From NCBI GenBank assembly GCA_026874595.1, contig CM049310.1, forward strand, positions 69,017,556 to 69,081,555: a stretch of 64,000 bases of DNA, written 5' to 3'. Of the stretch, positions 51,601 through 57,970 are shown in pieces; position 1 is the stretch's first letter, and each line of letters begins with the position of its first letter. The translations under genes were made by a program, and so were the position numbers. The notes below the pieces were generated by a model, which made no database searches, was not told the origin of the DNA, and saw only the letters and a list, made by a program, of their open reading frames with translations. This stretch comes from Sipunculus nudus (lineage: Eukaryota; Annelida; Sipuncula; Golfingiida; Sipunculidae).

Positions 51601-54600
51601 TGCTGGAAGTGAATCCTGGTTCATCCACCAAAATGATACAGGACCCGGTCTCCACCATAATGATACAAATGGGGTTGGGGGATGTCCCCACCTGTATCAC
51701 ATACGGTTGCTGATGTTGGTGGCTGATAATGTTCCAAGACCAGTTTGATGACAGAAGCCTTTATTCAATAGCAAGCGGTCTGGGACAGTCTCTCTCTCTG
51801 AGAGAGCCGCCCAGCCTCCCTGAATCTCTCTCTAAGAGAGCCGCCCAGCCTCCCTGAATCTCTCTCTCTGTGCGCACTACAGATAGTTTTGTTACAGAGC
51901 TGTCATGTGACATATGAGACATACATATCCATATTTCTGCATTTCGTCATAAAAGCTAAACCTTATTGGATGACCCAAAGTAGGTCACAATTACATCAGA
52001 GTTATAAGTGTTCCTCCTACCTTTCGTGAGATCTGATTGGACAAAAGTTCTATGGAAAATCCCAAGTCTGGCCTGACATACATCCAGTTATAGACTGACC
52101 TACAAGTCCTATTTGGAGGACAGTGCTTATATACACATGCAGAGTCTCATAAAATAACATGTTTTAATTGTGTTCTACCATTCCCTCATAAAGACTAAAC
52201 ACATAAGTCATTCTGTGACACTATTTCTGTTTGTACAGACTTAAAATAGACCTTAATGGTTTGGTGAACTGTTCTCTGATTAAACTGGGAGAAAAGCCTA
52301 TATGTGTGTGACGGGATGACTGGTTGTCAGGTGTCATCAATTATGAGAAGTCATTAATTGTTCAGTCTGACATGCCTGAAACTGAGCTTAAATTTGTGAA
52401 ATATGAAATGTGAAATATTCCTTGAAATATGTGTTAAGTCACAAATATGCACTTTCCTACTCCATAACAATAGGTAAAAAAAATTTGATTTGCTGAATCA
52501 TTTATCACTTATTAACTCAATCAGTGGGTGGTTCTCACAAAATCTTATTCACCACTGAGAGAAAGACACAAAAAGTGGAAAGCTATAAGCAGTCCAGTGT
52601 CAGTGATGTAGTCAAGTCCACACCATCTGAAGCCAAGTGCAAGTCTAAGCCAGACATCTAGAGTACAAGTCCCTTGTCATTGAGGTTTAAGTCAAGGTCC
52701 ACCTTCTTTGAGTCTGAGTCATTTTGAACTGAGTGAAAGTCTGAGTCAAATACAAATACCCTTAAAAACCAATTTAAAATTATCAGAAATTTCAGATTTT
52801 TAGGGCTTAATTATCATGTACATTTTTACGCTAGTTTACCCATTACATGTGTCTGCCATAATAATAATTTACATAGATAACTCCATATGCTGAGCAAAGC
52901 TTGGTATATAGTATTACTAGGTGATAAACCCTGCAACCTGTTTTTATCCATGCTGGGGGGGATGCTGGCTCAATATTTTATATTCTAAAATTTAAAACGA
53001 ATTACAGATTTTCAGTGGGATACTTTCTCAATAAGATATGTGCGAATATTTTTACATTTATTGTCTGGTTCTGGGCTTTCGGCAAAATAACATTCATAGA
53101 TGAACTGTCTGTGAGGAGAATGAGACACAATGTCAACAAGGACATTTCCTGACCGATTATCAGAGGGAAAAAGGGGTCCACCACACAGGCCTTCCATCAA
53201 GATTTCATTAATTGAAGTGTGTTTTAGTGGTTTTAATAATTTGGCCACTTCCTTTTTTCAGGAGAAGCGAAATCATATTTTAATGCCATGATTACTGATT
53301 TTGTGGGACAAGTAAAAATTCATGTAGGGCAAGTAAAAGCTAGTAATCACTTGCCCTACATGGCAACCTTTAACCTTAAACAAGGGACCTGAGGGTTACG
53401 GCTCAGCTGAAATTCAATATGAGAATATTTTCATAAAAACCTAACATTTTGAAATGCAGCAACAGTTAATTTTTGCACATCACTTTTTGAGAAATGTACA
53501 CAATACTCATATATGGAGTTGCCTGTGTACATTTATGGTTTACATGAAATATGCAGGTGCCTCTAATGATTACATATTCGTAAAAGTATTTGTATCTAAA
53601 CTAAGTGACTGTAATATGCAAGTGAATTATAAACAAGCAAAGTCATGGAATTAATGTCCCCCGCTATGGGCTCTTGTTGTCTTTCATGCTTGATAAGCAA
53701 CCAAAATTATGACATGTGGGGACTAAAACAGATGCACTTTGACATGTGGAGACATCTGCAGGCAGACAATAACCAAACCACATTGAGAAAAATTGGACCA
53801 AAATCCATTATGACATGTGTAGATATCTGCAGGCATAACATAAAATCTAAAACATACTGAGAAATTTGACCAAAATTTGAGAATTTTGTTTTTGAGCTGA
53901 AGAGAAATATTTTTCAGATAGACAGTCCAAAACCAAACTTAACTGAAGTATGCATGAGACCAATCACTGATCCAAATTCGAACGAAATCGGGTTAAATGT
54001 AGGAAAGTTTTTGCACAGAAAGTAAAATTTAATGGATTGGGAATACAGTTTTACTCTAACCCTCTGCTAACGCTTAAATGCTAACCAACTAAGACTGAAG
54101 TTATTTCTTTGCTACAGACTTGAACCAAAAGATGTGAACCTGCTTTTTTATCTGGGAGCATCATCAGTTTCTGATCAACCTTATGACAATCAACAATCAA
54201 ACAATGATTTTGACGAATTTGTTCTGGTATGAATCAGGGTTGGTTTTCTTCCGGAAGAAAGGTATTTCTTCCAAGACATTGGAAGAATTGGAGGAAATTC
54301 GGTTTCCTCCACTTTCTTCCGGAAGGGATAGATGAAAGTGGAATTTAGTGGACAGTAAGATAGTGTGATACACAAAAATCAAAACAGATACTTGAACTAT
54401 ATTTATTTCTTATGAATAAAATAAAACAATATGACTTTTAATCAGTGTTCAGGAACAATGCTTGGATTAATCTTAATATAATTCTGTTAGTTTTATTCTA
54501 ACAGTATTGCCAAAATTGCAGCTGATGAATGTTTCAACTATTTAAGTATGTAGTATAGCATAGAATGTGTTGACATGTTAATTTACAAAGATTCTTTTTA

Positions 54601-57600
54601 AAATGTCACCCTGTATTCACATGAGGGTAAGAGGAAGTTTTCTGTATTTGTAACTAGTTCATACCGAATTTGTGTCACTCAGCAATGTTACTTTTGTATG
54701 ATAGAGAATTACAGATTGATATACTACAATTTTTTCATCTTGTATCTTAACACTAACAGTCAAGTGCATAGCTGCCAAAGTGCATGCAGTGCTGCATACT
54801 TACTCACAAACTTCAGTGTTCAATACTTTTTTGTTGACCACAGTCTATGTACAGCAAATTTACCACTTAGTACTTCTATTCTTACAAAGTGTTCCCAAAC
54901 AGGGTCCTTTGAGTGTCCTCCATGAAACATTTTGTATATGTTGTTATATGTGTTATCTGAACAGTAGGTACACATTATACTGCATATAACATAAACCTCT
55001 TATTTTATATATCAGTGCCAAAGAAACCGTATTCTGCATGCCTGCTGGAGAAAAGGTTTCTTTCATGAGAAACAATATCTCATTACATGTGTATCTGCTG
55101 GGTAATAATCTGTGATATATATAACAAGGAGCAGTTTGACCATTTTATTAGTATAGTGGATGAAACACTGTTAAATATGACATGGCTACCTCATAACCTG
55201 CCTCTCTGTGCAGTCAGGGGTAACTGGAGTGAAGCTGCACTTTTGTAGGTAATCACCTGGTAATCATTGCATGGTTCACTGGACAGAAACCTTTGTCAAT
55301 TGATTTTGAATTATGTCACCTAAACTGTCTAACTCAAAACTACATGAGGCATATTGTCTAACTAAGTTAAAGTAATAGTCATACATTCTAAGATAACACT
55401 GTATATTAATATAAACCTTTATATTTGCAAATAAGATGGAACAGATTATGTTTAAGCAGAAATAAAGCTGAAAATGTACTAGTTCTATATTTTGTCTCAT
55501 GAAATTTGAAAGTTTCTTCCAGAAGAAATGGAGGAAACTATTTATTCCGAACCGGAAGTTTCCATGGAAGGAAGGGTTTGGGGAAGCCATGTCATAATTG
55601 ACAGGGTTTCATCCAGTCCACAAATCAAACGGTAAAACTGCTCCTTGTTATAACAGATACACATGTACAGAGAAAGGGTTTCTCATATATTTTCCAGGTA
55701 TTTTCTAGTTTTGGCATAATTCACAACAAGCTCAGGAATAGACTAAGTGCTACAAAATTGGTGTTTTGCTGTTGCATGCTTTGTGGTAACTTAGATGTAG
55801 ACTACTGATAGGTAATGATTGTACTCCACTGTGTTTAACAACAGAACTTACAGGGAGAGACGCCTAAATTTAAATGAGTGATAATTATAAGTTCAACTGG
55901 TGATCACTGATCAATCATAGTGTAATATCACAAGCAAGCTATTGTGTTATATTAGTAGGAAGTGCAGTTTGCATACTGTTTAGATTCTACATTAGTATGC
56001 AGCACTGAATAAACCTTGCCTTGGCAGCTATGCTATGCACTTGCCTGTTAAGATACAAGATGAGAAAATTGTAGTATATCAATCTGTATTCTGTAATTCT
56101 CTATTATACAAAAGTAAAAAAGCTGAGTGACACAAATTAGGTAAGAACTAATTACAAATACAGAAAACTTCTTCTTAACCCTCATGTGAATACAGGTAGA
56201 CATTTAAACAAGAATCTTTTGTCAATTAACATGTCAACACATACTATGCAACACTACATACTTATACACATCCATTAGCTTCAATTTTGGCAATACTATT
56301 TGAACAAAACTGACAAAATAAAATTTAGATTAATCATTGCATTTTTCTTGTACACTGATAAAAATTCATATTGTTTTATTTTATTCAAAAGAAATAAAAA
56401 TAATTCAAATATCTGTTTTGATTTTTGTGTATCACACTATTACTCTTACTGTCCACTTAATTCCATTTTCATCCATTACTTCCGGAAGAAAGTGGAGGAA
56501 AATCTTAATGATGTTTAGGATTCATGTAAAGGAGAAGTAAAAGGCATGTCAATGTCATATCATAAGGCATGTCATGGCTTATGTTGAATACTACTAAATT
56601 CAGGGTTCATACAGCAAAAGCAAAATAATTTCAAGGGTTTTGGAGGGTATCTGGAGTCAATTTAGATACCATTTTTGAGGGTATATGCCATTCTCTTTCA
56701 AGGGCAATATATGGACAAAAACTTGTGAGAAAGTTGTATATATAGGTTAATAACTAGGATGAGGTAATAGCAATATGTAATAGAACAATTTACAGGCTTT
56801 CAGAGTAATAGTTATTGTAATAGAAAGAAAACGTTAACAAGCATAATTTACAACCTTTCAAGACTGTGTACTTTTGTGTGTGCTTTGCTACATTGCAAAG
56901 CATGTATGCCAACCAATGAAGTGTAAAATCAGGGATAAAATTATATGGCAGGATTTGCCCAGGTTGGCCAGCTTTGCAGAATGATGCACTTTAGAGAAGA
57001 CCAGACATTAATTATTTTATTTTCTTTGTTTTACACCAATGGGTCTTTACTATTAATTAATTTGAATACTGTAATTTAAGAGAATGTACCTGTATATAAG
57101 ATCTGAGATCAACTTCCGCAACTAGTAAATGTATACATGACAAGTGACCGTGTGGCAGCTGGAATAAACATGCTTGAATTCACAGTTAGTGTGGAGAACT
57201 TTTATTTTTGGAAGTTTAATCTTGTAAACAAACAAGTTTTCAATTGAAAGGCGTGCAATCATGCATGTGAAGCAGATAATTCTCCAGAAGTCAGACTTGT
57301 GAAAAAAAGTTGTCTTGCCTGCGTAGTGGCGGAGTTCACCACCTTGTTCTTTTATAGCTAATATATCGCCCATACTCAACGTGTTTACGGTTTCTAAGCC
57401 ATTTTTATGCTGGAAACGAGTGTCTGTGCCTAGAACTGTATTCGTGGGTTTTCGAGGGTCTGTTCGAACCCTGACTAATATGAGACGGTCAAGTCAGTTT
57501 AGACCCATCTTGGAAATGAAGGCCGCATTCTATACTCGGGCCTTTAAGTGGACCAAAGAATTAGATTATTTCATAATATTCTATTATAGAATTAACTGCA

Positions 57601-57702
57601 GTACAAAGTTGGACTAACTCCCCTGGCAACTGAGGCGCTGGGCGATAATATAAGGTTAAAAATAAATAAATACATACCTTGGACCACTATCGATTGAGTC
57701 AT
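19063..57702 (-). CDS. TUBE1: Epsilon-tubulin (TUBE1), complete 12-exon gene
   Basis: Epsilon-tubulin is a centriole and basal-body tubulin. With delta-tubulin it is needed for stable triplet microtubules. Joining 57702-57678, 50376-50303, 50025-49906, 49468-49353, 48116-47995, 43750-43684, 43003-42883, 31574-31378, 30503-30363, 23579-23439, 20071-19897 and 19221-19063 gives 1458 nt, or 485 codons plus TGA, with every phase matching. The protein shows the tubulin N-terminus with GQCGNQ (residues 10-15), SGSGNNWAVGH (about 106-116), the GTP-binding signature GGGTGSG (151-157), ITSPYNS (about 189-195), NNIVANLLLN (about 269-278) and a C-terminus ending PRLQIAS. Two features separate epsilon from alpha, beta and gamma tubulin: the residue 45-70 insert (SSFFRNVD then a glycine-rich stretch) and the long polar insert at about 230-262. 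From memory, human TUBE1 is about 475 residues and matches throughout. The ATG follows the conserved MTQS start. I see no frameshift or stop. Introns are full of repeats. Identity is near certain; exon ends rest on GT-AG sites and homology. Confidence 0.96.
19222..19896 (-). other. TUBE1 intron 11, no internal feature
   Basis: AT-rich intron of about 675 bp without recognisable repeats. Confidence 0.6.
19897..20071 (-). CDS. TUBE1: TUBE1 coding exon 11
   Basis: Encodes Arg375-Lys433: LRPSLKFIHWNQEGWKTG, then CSVPPVGHSYSLLTLANNT and ERFYRIYKRK. Acceptor TATTTCTAG, donor AAG|GTAAGA. Confidence 0.96.
20740..20771. repeat. (AT)n microsatellite
   Basis: About 16 AT repeats inside the hAT-like element. 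Confidence 0.95.
21019..21067 (+). repeat. (AG)n microsatellite
   Basis: About 24 AG repeats interrupted once by ACAG. The Arg/Glu reading frame over it is not a gene. Confidence 0.95.
21947..22982. mobile_element. pogo/Tigger-like element nested in the hAT-like element
   Basis: Ends CAGTGAAACCCCTCTGGGGC and the inverted CAGTGAAACCCCAGGCTGCA with TA on both sides. About 1.04 kb and non-coding. Its interior is interrupted by a TTAA-flanked MITE at 22695-22910. Confidence 0.8.
22695..22910. mobile_element. TTAA-flanked MITE, third nesting level
   Basis: TTAA at 22695-22698 and 22907-22910 flank inverted ends (AGGCCCCGCCAAACCGAACG and the inverted GGCCCGGCTACACCGAATGC, both running into GCTGCGCTGC). 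About 208 bp. TTAA duplication is the piggyBac signature, but the superfamily is not proven by the short ends. Confidence 0.75.
23439..23579 (-). CDS. TUBE1: TUBE1 coding exon 10
   Basis: Encodes Arg328-Asp374 plus two bases of Arg375. It holds LDQMFSDAFSKDHQL, LYLACALMVRGNV and IRRNID, all highly conserved in epsilon-tubulin. The donor is strong, AG|GTAAGT. A hAT-like insertion ends 46 bp beyond the donor. Confidence 0.96.
23747..24556. mobile_element. pogo/Tigger-like element, TA target site
   Basis: Ends CAGTAGAGCGCCGTATTTCC and the inverted CAGTAGAGTTCCATTTTTCC, each flanked by TA. 810 bp, non-coding, in TUBE1 intron 9. Confidence 0.8.
24557..25500. other. Intron 9 DNA, no recognised feature
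   Basis: AT-rich. A 'gactggactgc...tggactgcaac' repetition near 25210-25290 is the only local structure seen. Confidence 0.35.
25613..25985. mobile_element. Possible MITE with CAGGG ends and 'tttaagacc' repeats
   Basis: Starts CAGGGATCCTGCATCTC and ends (inverted) CAGGGTTCCCTCAGGGCC. The interior repeats 'aaatttaagacctttttaagacc'. No clear target duplication. It resembles widespread non-autonomous elements with this T-rich core; the assignment is tentative. Confidence 0.45.
26121..26705 (-). mobile_element. Copy of the hairpin-ended family, reverse orientation, truncated
   Basis: Begins 'aacaagtgacc' with TGACCCATGGGTCA (26127-26140) and GCTCAGCTGACT. Two inverted units follow ('taacagagacctaatttcag', 'aggtggcgccaccagcctgc'). 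The hairpin end is missing. GGTGGCGCCACC is exact at 26399-26410. Confidence 0.7.
26706..27535. other. Intron 9 DNA, no recognised feature
   Basis: AT-rich sequence. No repeats, inverted ends or coding-like frame noted. Confidence 0.35.
27540..28365 (+). repeat. Tandem ~140-bp array with DR1 nuclear-receptor-like motifs
   Basis: Degenerate units share 'tgtgaccttgacctttgacc', 'cttcccctgttggtaggtgagc' and 'tgaaaggtttggcttgaaatg'. TGACCTTTGACCT (a DR1 of AGGTCA on the other strand) is exact at 27856-27868, 27992-28004, 28127-28139 and 28273-28285. A third adjoining half-site is exact at 27850 and 28267. Confidence 0.8.
28370..28612 (-). mobile_element. Hairpin end module of the hairpin-ended family
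   Basis: One inverted unit ('aggtcgcagtgacctaatttc', 'ttacgatttgtgccctgcta'), a GGAC/GACGG stretch, and the hairpin end (TAGCCCAGCATGACT...AGTCAGATGAGCTA) at 28577-28609. Confidence 0.65.
28680..29430 (+). repeat. Second ~135-150-bp array with TGACCTTG motifs
   Basis: About five units with 'tgaccttg..cttcaaggtca', 'ataggatttttg', 'ataacttttgaa' and 'cagacatgtttgaagactgg'. TGACCTTGACCT at 28710-28721 is a spacer-less pair of half-sites. Sequence outside the motifs differs from the array at 27540. Confidence 0.7.
29750..30160 (-). mobile_element. Hairpin-ended family fragment
   Basis: 'ataggtcacactgacctagt', 'ttacaatttgtgccttgatc' and a second 'ttgtgccttgttaccagatgg', then hairpin end TAGCTCAGATAACC...ATCAGCTGAGCTT at 30122-30153. 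Confidence 0.55.
30363..30503 (-). CDS. TUBE1: TUBE1 coding exon 9
   Basis: Residues 281-327 plus two bases of Arg328. SARFEGSLNVDLNEI and MNLVPFPRLHYL are the tubulin C-terminal-domain strands; it ends IKVPPR. The donor AG|GTACAG is weak at +4 to +6. Confidence 0.94.
30860..31031. mobile_element. Degraded pogo/Tigger-like MITE
   Basis: Ends CAGTGAAACGTTGTGTC and the inverted CAGTGAAACCTCATTGTGTT. The left TA is intact and the right flank is mutated. It is the reversed relative of 18691-18873 (shared 'ttctgagggtcccttc' complement). Confidence 0.65.
31378..31574 (-). CDS. TUBE1: TUBE1 coding exon 8
   Basis: Residues 216-280 plus two bases of Ser281. ALVDIVNKIS is followed by a polar Ser/Lys/Gly-rich loop that is an insertion relative to alpha/beta tubulin. 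It ends KPFDSMNNIVANLLLNMT. The donor AG|GTACAT is weak. The intron before this exon is about 11.3 kb, the longest in the gene. Confidence 0.94.
31575..32590. other. Intron 7 DNA, no recognised feature
   Basis: Very AT-rich, with no repeats or coding-like frame noted. Confidence 0.35.
32592..33060. mobile_element. Two opposed fragments of the hairpin-ended family
   Basis: A reverse-orientation copy starts with 'aacaagtgacccaatggtca' and GCTCAGCTGACT and runs to about 32890. It is joined to a forward hairpin end (TAGCTCAGTTGACT...AGTCATCTGAACTA, 32903-32933) with 'gtccgtccgttaaccaggca'. Head-to-head arrangement. Confidence 0.6.
33153..33170 (+). repeat. Poly-C tract
   Basis: About 17 consecutive C residues in intron 7. 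Confidence 0.95.
33320..35425 (-). mobile_element. Hairpin-ended element (reverse) interrupted by a pogo-like insertion
   Basis: Starts with 'aacaggtgacc' and TGACCCATGGGTCA (33325-33338) and ends with hairpin TATAGTTCAGATGACT...GGCTGAGCTA (about 35384-35417). Between the ends are inverted internal units ('ggtcacagtgacccaatttca', 'taacagagacctaatttcag'). A 1.03-kb element at 33659-34691 sits inside it. Without the insert the element is about 1.07 kb, i.e. fewer tandem units than the copy at 1430. Confidence 0.65.
33659..34691. mobile_element. pogo/Tigger-like element, TA target site
   Basis: Ends CAGTGAAGCCTAGTTATTGT and the inverted CAGTCAAGCCCACTTTGTGT, both continuing into CATATCGG, with TA on each side. 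No transposase frame was found in the 1.03 kb. Confidence 0.75.
35880..37415 (-). mobile_element. Hairpin-ended family array, reverse orientation, two TGACCCATGG-type ends
   Basis: Starts with 'aacaagtgacc' and TGACCCATGGGTCA (35886-35899). Four to five inverted ~320-bp units follow ('taacagagacctaatttcag', 'tttccatggagacttttcatg', 'cagtctgcagaaactgatg'). It runs into a second same-orientation start 'aacaagggacctatgggtca' at 37387, where another copy was joined. Confidence 0.65.
37416..39159. other. AT-rich intron 7 DNA
   Basis: Very AT-rich. One remnant of the 'aacaagggacctatgggtca' end lies at 38221-38245. No other structure recognised. Confidence 0.4.
39160..40825 (+). mobile_element. 1.67-kb hairpin-ended element, copy 1
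   Basis: Starts 'ttaatttcctgttattataa' and ends after a (GGAC)n tract with hairpin TAGCTCAGATGACTTATAGT continuing CAGCTGAGCTA (40791-40821) and AAAAA. It contains two diverged ~640-bp halves sharing 'gtgccatggtcacagttggg' and 'gcattatgtttgggcccata'. The second copy is at 41177-42850. No coding frame. Confidence 0.8.
40732..40775 (+). repeat. (GGAC)n microsatellite
   Basis: About ten GGAC repeats, one interrupted by AGAC, just inside the hairpin end. The same tract recurs at 42758-42800. Confidence 0.9.
40826..41176. other. Spacer between the two 1.67-kb copies
   Basis: About 350 bp of unique-looking sequence. Frames on both strands here (e.g. 40890-41118) show no recognisable features. Confidence 0.5.
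41177..42850 (+). mobile_element. 1.67-kb hairpin-ended element, copy 2
   Basis: Near-identical to 39160-40825, with small indels (a ~20-bp loss near 41478, and short insertions near 41714, 41760 and 42052). Both copies start at 'ttaatttcc' and stop at 'gagctaaaaa', and the flanks then differ. The end lies about 33 bp from the TUBE1 exon 7 donor. Confidence 0.8.
42883..43003 (-). CDS. TUBE1: TUBE1 coding exon 7
   Basis: Encodes Arg175-Gln215: FVTAVYPSAEDD, ITSPYNSVLAM, then ADCVVPIENQ, the tubulin segment that contacts the guanine base. The donor CAG|GTCAGA is non-consensus at +3. A hairpin-ended mobile element ends about 33 bp downstream of the donor. Confidence 0.94.
43004..43683. other. 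TUBE1 intron 6, no recognised feature
   Basis: AT-rich intron. The small plus-strand frame at 43086-43280 is Lys/Asn-rich from A runs and is not gene-like. Confidence 0.5.
43684..43750 (-). CDS. TUBE1: TUBE1 coding exon 6
   Basis: A short 67-nt exon encoding the second half of GGGTGSG and then LLEDEFPDVY (residues 153-174, plus two bases of Arg175). The acceptor is TATTATCAG and the donor ACAG|GTAAGC. Confidence 0.94.
43751..45940. other. TUBE1 intron 5, proximal half
   Basis: Mostly unique-looking AT-rich DNA with poly-T runs near 45438-45462 and an (AT)n tract at 45573-45607. No gene seen. Confidence 0.4.
45573..45607. repeat. (AT)n microsatellite
   Basis: About 17 AT repeats in intron 5. 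Confidence 0.95.
45945..46310 (+). mobile_element. Truncated copy of the 1.67-kb element
   Basis: 'atggtcaaagttaaccaaat', 'ttgattaaataactttatatc' and 'acaaaatgcattatattcagg' match the second half of 39160-40825. The hairpin end TAGCTCAGATGATTTAGTCA then GCTGAGCTGA is at 46276-46304. Confidence 0.7.
46311..47990. other. TUBE1 intron 5, distal part
   Basis: Unique-looking DNA. A minus-strand open stretch at 47023-46820 (KPKDASSQYFSLGSSYF within it) is not recognised and lacks splice-site support. A poly-G run is near 47678-47689. Confidence 0.35.
47995..48116 (-). CDS. TUBE1: TUBE1 coding exon 5
   Basis: Completes Trp112 and runs to the first base of Gly153. It contains AVGHKMYG, CDCLQCFFIIHS and the first half of the GGGTGSG GTP-binding signature. 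The acceptor is AAAAG|G, with little pyrimidine tract. The donor is GAG|GTGAGA. Confidence 0.94.
48478..48926 (-). mobile_element. Possible solo LTR
   Basis: On the minus strand the segment starts TGTGTCAGGAGACAATATGG. It has a TATA-like TATTTATAAGG near 48705, AAATAAAG near 48550, and ends GGTGTAACA, giving TG...CA termini over about 450 bp. No 5-bp target duplication could be matched. The 93-codon minus frame inside is incidental. Confidence 0.3.
49353..49468 (-). CDS. TUBE1: TUBE1 coding exon 4
   Basis: Residues 74-111 plus two bases of Trp112. It carries AVLVDMEEGVV, the tubulin VDMEP-like strand, and ends in SGSGNN, the start of the conserved GNNWA motif. The donor is TG|GTGAGT. Confidence 0.95.
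49906..50025 (-). CDS. TUBE1: TUBE1 coding exon 3
   Basis: Exactly 40 codons (residues 34-73). It begins QGVYNEPLSSFFRNVD, typical of epsilon-tubulin, then a variable glycine-containing loop and KIRALKAR. The acceptor is TTTTTGCAG and the donor AGA|GTGAGT. Confidence 0.95.
50303..50376 (-). CDS. TUBE1: TUBE1 coding exon 2
   Basis: This exon encodes the rest of Val9 through Lys33. It includes GQCGNQIG, the first nucleotide-contacting loop of tubulins, followed by CRFWDLALREH. The acceptor TTTTCCAG is strong and the donor is AAG|GTAACT. Confidence 0.95.
50377..51425. other. TUBE1 intron 1, proximal part
   Basis: A reversed copy of the 'gaaattttgcatg...ctcagga' repeat with a GGTGGTGCCACC core lies at about 50640-50790. 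The rest is unique-looking without coding support. Confidence 0.4.
51430..52223 (-). mobile_element. LTR-like sequence plus short leader, minus strand
   Basis: On the minus strand a segment starts TGTCACAGAATGACTTATG (52223), has a TATA box TATATAAGCAC near 52130, AATAAAGGC near 51757, and a possible end ...CCACCAACA near 51717. That is the U3-TATA-R-polyA order of an LTR of about 500 bp. The next 290 bp are GC-richer and open on both strands (80-82 codons), as expected for a retrotransposon leader. No primer-binding site or protein domain was identified. Confidence 0.4.
51801..51868 (+). repeat. Two-unit 34-bp tandem repeat
   Basis: 'agagagccgcccagcctccc' followed by 'tgaatctctctc' occurs twice with a 34-bp period, inside the LTR-like sequence. 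Ends 'gagagag/ctctctc' can pair within the unit. Confidence 0.9.
52540..52770 (+). repeat. Degenerate 'aagtc/gagtc' repeat
   Basis: A run of short irregular units such as 'gtagtcaagtcca', 'agtgcaagtctaag', 'gtttaagtcaaggtcc', 'gagtctgagtc'. Looks like a relic repeat, not a gene. Confidence 0.5.
53002..53250 (-). other. Unrecognised open stretch
   Basis: A minus-strand frame without stops includes MEGLCGGPLFPSDNRSGN and IYECYFAESPEPDNKCK. Its composition is somewhat protein-like, but splice sites and a family match are lacking. It could be a decayed coding fragment. Confidence 0.18.
53321..53362. other. Perfect 14-bp inverted repeat (hairpin)
   Basis: CATGTAGGGCAAGT (53321-53334) and ACTTGCCCTACATG (53349-53362) are perfectly complementary across a 14-nt loop. 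Confidence 0.9.
54235..56515. mobile_element. 2.3-kb foldback element
   Basis: The left arm (about 54296-55190) and the reverse complement of the right arm (about 55590-56510) align throughout: 'tcctccactttcttccggaag', 'gtgtgatacacaaaaatcaa', 'tgttgacatgttaatt', 'tgtattcacatgaggg', 'tgtcactcagc', 'cttgtatcttaac', 'aacaaggagcagttt'. The ~400-bp loop (55190-55590) again contains 'tttcttccagaagaaatggagg'. No transposase. Small frames in the two arms encode the same peptide only because the arms are copies. Confidence 0.85.
56516..57677. other. TUBE1 intron 1, distal part
   Basis: A 'ttcaagggttttggagggta' repeat-like patch near 56600-56710. The rest is unique-looking. CpG content rises toward exon 1 (57300-57640), consistent with promoter proximity. 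Confidence 0.4.
57678..57702 (-). CDS. TUBE1: TUBE1 coding exon 1
   Basis: This exon encodes residues 1-8 (MTQSIVVQ) plus the first base of Val9. The donor is G|GTATGT. The start is chosen because MTQS is the usual epsilon-tubulin N-terminus and the frame joins exactly to exon 2. The following intron is about 7.3 kb and carries a 2.3-kb foldback element and LTR-like sequence. Confidence 0.93.
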
Positions 57703-57970
57703 GGTCAAACACGGTAAATGACTAGATGCTAATGAAATAATTGTATTTAAGAATAACTGTACACACAAACATCAATGTATATCACATCTTATTAACTTTT
57801 TGTAAAGTTCCCAAAGCGTTCTCAAATCTTGAATCCAGGAAACGGCGAAGTATTACATCCGCGTGCTCTTCAGTATCACCTGTTGTCAAAAGCGGGAATT
57901 TTGCTGGCAACAGGTTTGCAACATGGTCAAGGGGTAGACCTACATACTCTGGTTGACAATTAATCAATTA
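57703..57970 (-). promoter_or_regulatory. Presumed 5' UTR/proximal promoter of TUBE1
   Basis: This is the DNA just upstream of the TUBE1 start codon. It includes an X-box-like sequence on the minus strand at 57911-57900 (GTTGCC followed directly by AGCAAA, one mismatch from the GTNRCC/RGYAAC pattern). X-boxes bind RFX factors that drive ciliary genes. The transcription start is not visible. An open frame without stops runs on the minus strand at 57967-57782; I do not recognise it. Confidence 0.3.

Noticed and set aside
51458-51713. Overlapping 80- and 82-codon frames on both strands as a gene
   Set aside because: Open on both strands because of GC-rich, stop-poor sequence; better explained as a retrotransposon leader, and no domain is visible.
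57455-57472. tRNA T-arm-like AGGGTCTGTTCGAACCCT
   Set aside because: No acceptor stem, D-arm or A box at the right distance; it is only an isolated palindrome.
57741-57967. Open frames on both strands just upstream of TUBE1 (71 and 61 codons), as a head-to-head gene
   Set aside because: No family recognised, no convincing splice borders in either direction. Kept only as part of the promoter region.
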